This document shows positions 61,017 through 64,000 of a stretch of 64,000 nt of DNA, in pieces. Source of the DNA: Diospyros lotus. Lineage: Eukaryota > Streptophyta > Magnoliopsida > Ericales > Ebenaceae. The stretch spans positions 3,720,001 through 3,784,000 of the forward strand of contig NC_068341.1 of assembly GCF_014633365.1 (NCBI RefSeq). Direction: 5' to 3'. How positions within the stretch are numbered: position 1 is the stretch's first letter; each line of letters opens with the position of its first letter. The position numbers were made by a program, and so were the translations under genes. The notes under the pieces are model-generated. The model was not told the DNA's origin, searched no databases, and saw only the letters and a program-made list of their open reading frames with translations.

Positions 61017-61413
61017 GGGGAAACAGTCGGGGGTCAGTGGGTACATAGGCTTGAGCTTCAATCGTAGGCATTGGCTGAGAAAAGCTCGTTGTATTTTCCC
61101 CTCCTTTTTGTTGAGAAAATATCACAAACAATGCCTTGATATTCATTATATAACTGCAACAATTGTTGATTTTAAACAGTATCACAACAGTGACTTGCTG
61201 AAGAGCTTCCATACCAAGAAGAGTACAACTGCTTCCATACAGGGAAAGAAAAACCTAGAAATATTAATGATACAACTGCTTCTTAATAGCACATATCAGC
61301 TACCAAAGGAAAGGATCAAGAAAACAAGTCTGAAAATCATAATCAAGTAACAAAATGGCACAAGTTACCAGCAACAAGGGGGAGAAAAGGAAATTGTTTT
61401 GTTTGAAAGTAAT
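61017..61413. other. Short convergent intergenic region (3' ends of SECE1 and prefoldin)
   Basis: Contains the two 3' UTRs; no additional gene. The small frames inside are antisense or overlap shadows of neighbours. Confidence 0.7.
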
Positions 61414-61860
61414 TCATTTGTCAGAGCCTGCAGGGCCAACAAGAACTCCCTGTGCAGAACCTTCCTTTTTGCCACCGTCATCCTTCACTTCACCATCAGA
61501 TTTTCTAATCCTAATTTTGTATTTAGCTTCAAACTCGGCAATTTCCTTCTTCTTCTTTTCCAAGGCCTCATTAAGCCGAGTAATTACCTCGTCGAGACCT
61601 TCCTTGTTGCGCTGAACAGCTGGCAAGACCTCTCTGATTGTCCTCTCCACCAAGACACCTCCAATCATCCTGTAGCACCGCCGTGATGGATCGAGTGGTT
61701 TGATGGCATTGATTACCAATGTGTGCTCACTTACTTCCATCTCTAGTTCAGTGATCTTGGAGTATATTTGGTTGAGTTCAGTCCTCATTGCACCATATAT
61801 GTTGGCAACTGCTTGCTCATTAATTGGTTCCTTACCTTCAACTTCAGCATTACCAGCCAT
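61414..61860 (-). CDS. PFD2: Prefoldin subunit 2
   Basis: Single open frame on the minus strand from ATG at 61860-61858 to TGA at 61416-61414, 148 residues. It starts MAGNAEVEGKEPINEQAVANIYG, contains the beta-type prefoldin core NQIYSKITELEMEVSEHTLVI, the hairpin segment PSRRCYRMIGGVLVERTIREVLP and a second coiled coil with EALEKKKKEIAEFEAKYKI, then a charged, Gly-rich tail. Prefoldin is the hexameric cytosolic chaperone that hands actin and tubulin to CCT. The frame continues upstream to 61923, but those 21 codons encode a Cys-rich, unconserved stretch, so the internal ATG is preferred. Related Arabidopsis gene from memory: At3g22480. Whether a 5' UTR intron exists cannot be seen. Confidence 0.92.
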   Translation of the reverse strand: MAGNAEVEGKEPINEQAVANIYGAMRTELNQIYSKITELEMEVSEHTLVINAIKPLDPSRRCYRMIGGVLVERTIREVLPAVQRNKEGLDEVITRLNEALEKKKKEIAEFEAKYKIRIRKSDGEVKDDGGKKEGSAQGVLVGPAGSDK

Positions 61861-61959
61861 GATTCTGGTAACACGCGTACAACACAAAGGTGAGCATATA
61901 GGATATAGCAAAAACATTCTCACGCTTCACAACTCAAGAAACATAAACTCTGACAATCA

Positions 61960-62400
61960 TTTATGATGCGGACACTGATCAAGACCCGGCCCAAACCAAA
62001 ACCAAGCCGACCACGCCGGAATAGTAGCACTAGAACAGTATTTTAATACTTTATATGTTTTAGGATTCTACTTGATTTAGGATTCCACTTTATGTTTCTA
62101 CTTGATTTAGGATTCTATTTCATATTTGATTAGGATTTATTTCTATTAAGATTCTAGTTGGATTTTGTTTACAAATATTAGATAGATTTGGATTCGCCAA
62201 ATACTATAAATATACCTAAGATCTAGAGTTTGTAATCAAGTTTTTCTCAATCAAATTTTAGCGATCTATTTGAGTTTTCTTAGCAAAACAGTCATGTTTT
62301 TGCGTCTTCTTGAAAGCTAAGCTTCGACCATTGAAGTTTGCTCTTTCAATGATTTATTTTGGTATGTTTTTTCACAAGCGCGCTATACGCTGCGTTAATT
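61960..62400 (+). mobile_element. LTR-like fragment (approximate ends)
   Basis: The block starts near TGATGCGGACACTGATCAAG, contains repeated TAGGATTC and TTGATTTAGGATT motifs, a TATA-like ACTATAAATATACC (about 62204) and A/T-rich processing-type sequence, and ends near CTCAGCA (about 62405). The pattern resembles LTR promoter and U5 regions, like the insert at 33036. Neither boundary nor target duplication is secure. Confidence 0.4.
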
Positions 62401-62875
62401 TATCTCAGCAATAGAATAAATGTATTTGAATAGAAAAAGACTCAACAAAGTTTGTGCAGAGCATGCAAAGAGAATCAGTCAACACTCAAAACACATAAAT
62501 GAATCGTCCAAATGGTATTATGTAGGCAAACAAGTGGCTTTAAGTAGTGTTTTGTCACGGTTATCACACTACTGTATGCAAATAATGCAACATCTCTTCC
62601 AGAAGGACTACTTATTGGAGCCTTTAGATCTTGATGCACCTGATGGAATACAAATAAAAGTACAGAACAAGACAAACAAAAGTACAATGACAAAAATAAA
62701 ACCAAGATAATAAGTCTCAGGTCAAGCCTTCAAAAAAAATATCATGGCCCTGCCCTCAACTTCATCATGCATATCCAAGTCAAACCATATAGTTAGTTTA
62801 AAAAAGGGCATCGACAGTGCACAAGGCTGCTAGTTTAGAAGGGGTGGTGTGTGTGTGTGTTTGTTGGGGAGAGGA

Positions 62876-62895
62876 GGGGGGGGGGGGGGGGGGGG
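62876..62895 (+). repeat. Poly(G) run of 20
   Basis: Uninterrupted guanines next to TGTGTGTG and GAGGA sequence. It could form a G-quadruplex, and it could also be a length artefact in assembly. Confidence 0.75.
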
Positions 62896-64000
62896 AGTGT
62901 TTGTACACAACCTTTTCCTTGTGTGTACTAATTTTCAAACAATGACAATAAATGTACAAAGAGGACAAAAATAAAAGCTCACTTATGGCACCTAAACCAA
63001 ACAGAAAGCAAACAAAAACACACTTAAATCTATGTTGCTGTGACAAATGGTTTCCCACGATTCCATTTTCAGGAAAATTCATAACTTGTTTTTCAGTTTT
63101 TAGGCCATTTTCCAGTAACAACAAAATAAGAACAGGTTGGAAAAATAAAAAAGTTAAACTCACTTGAGAACTCCAACCAAACCAATAGAATGCCTAGAAA
63201 AGCAACTCATCAGGTTTCTAAGAGTCTTTTCCGTCTTACCTTAATCCTCAACTCCATGCCAACCGTATTCTAATTTGAATCAAGGAGTCTAACATATAAT
63301 TAGAATTCAGATAAAACAGTCCAACATATGCTAAGATTTTTTAACCCTCTTTATGGATGCGGTGGGCAGATATTCCTTCGAGCATAACATTGCTTGTATC
63401 AAATGATATAGAAATCTTTAAATATTAAAAAAAATGATATAGAAATAAACAACCCCCGCCCCCCCCAAAAAAAAAGAAAATAATAATAATAATAGTTAAT
63501 AGATGGTATCAAGTTCATATTAAAAGATGGATAAATAAAACAAAGTAAACTATAATTGAAATCAATGAAATGTTTCTTAACGCTAAATGCTAATAAAAAA
63601 AAAAAAAGTTATCTAATATAAAAAAAAAGGAGTGATGCACAAATCCTATGCCTGAGAACTACCTCCAGGCCCTATTGCGTCACCAAGAAGCTTGTTTTCT
63701 ACAAAAAAGTGGAATTTCTTGTTAGACCTACTTCGACCCTCTTTCTAAATTGAAGGGAACAGATCTCCACAGCATGATACGATACAACATCATTATATAG
63801 AGTGCATGACAAACTAACTGGGAGAAGGGGGGAAGGGTGGGGGGGATGTGCAATGGACAGTTGACTTGGAAAACAAGTTTGGGAAAGGCAATGGATTTTT
63901 TCTTTTATAGACAAACGAACTAATTGCACAAAGAAGAGAATATACCAAACGGAAGAACATAGAAGATAGATTAGAAAGAAAAAGCCACCAAAACAAGCTG

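Larger units (their letters stand above)
61861..64000. other. Intergenic region upstream of prefoldin to the window edge
   Basis: Includes an LTR-like fragment (about 61960-62400), a 20-base poly(G) run (62876-62895) and several A-rich stretches. The frames at 62420-62710, 62798-63163 and 63699-63996 have low-complexity composition and no recognisable family; I do not support them as genes. Confidence 0.5.

Overview
This is a nuclear genomic window from a eudicot plant. The genes have GT-AG introns of hundreds to thousands of bases, the intergenic DNA is very AT-rich and full of microsatellites, and the products are plant-specific: a plastid folate transporter, two DYW-type PPR editing factors, OVATE, SMP-type LEA, DUF1677 and plastid SecE. 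I could spliced-model twelve genes, plus the last codons of a gene entering at the left edge. No species can be named from the sequence alone.

Layout: 3-104 tail of an acidic protein (+); 1636-11011 folate-biopterin transporter FBT (+, 9 exons, with a 3.1-kb solo LTR in intron 2); 11012-21138 gene-poor AT-rich DNA with TIR-type repeats; 21139-21513 DUF1677 protein (+); 24168-25460 Cys-rich one-pass membrane protein (+); 25709-28042 DYW PPR protein (-, with a probable GC-AG intron); 30069-35741 conserved unknown protein (+, 6 exons); 36240-36752 alpha-crystallin/HSP20-like protein (+); 37875-40314 LOI1/MEF11-type DYW PPR editing factor (+); 40903-45648 long-TIR Mutator-like element with a nested LTR; 46160-46700 inverted-repeat element carrying an array of palindromes; 47207-51894 glyoxalase I (VOC) gene whose 3' part looks broken and whose intron holds a small LTR retrotransposon with a nested hAT-like element; 52777-54013 SMP-type LEA (+); 56855-57481 OVATE family protein (+); 60459-61016 plastid SecE (+); 61414-61860 prefoldin subunit 2 (-).

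Plant genes like these are not operons, and most do not work together. PPR editing factors act on organelle transcripts; FBT and SecE sit in chloroplast membranes. What links them is conserved gene order. From memory, the order DUF1677 - PPR - (HSP20-like / unknown) - LOI1 - OFP - SECE1 resembles the At4g14819 to At4g14870 interval, and the SMP, prefoldin and DUF1677 genes have relatives around At3g22480 to At3g22540, so this window may retain the union of two fractionated Arabidopsis segments.

The most unusual structure is at 46276-46547: about eight copies of a near-perfect palindrome built on CTGCATCTWAGATGCAG, inside roughly 70-bp inverted repeats. Several transposable elements are datable from exact target-site duplications (TTGCT, ATTAA, ATTTGGGT, CGACTTTGCG).
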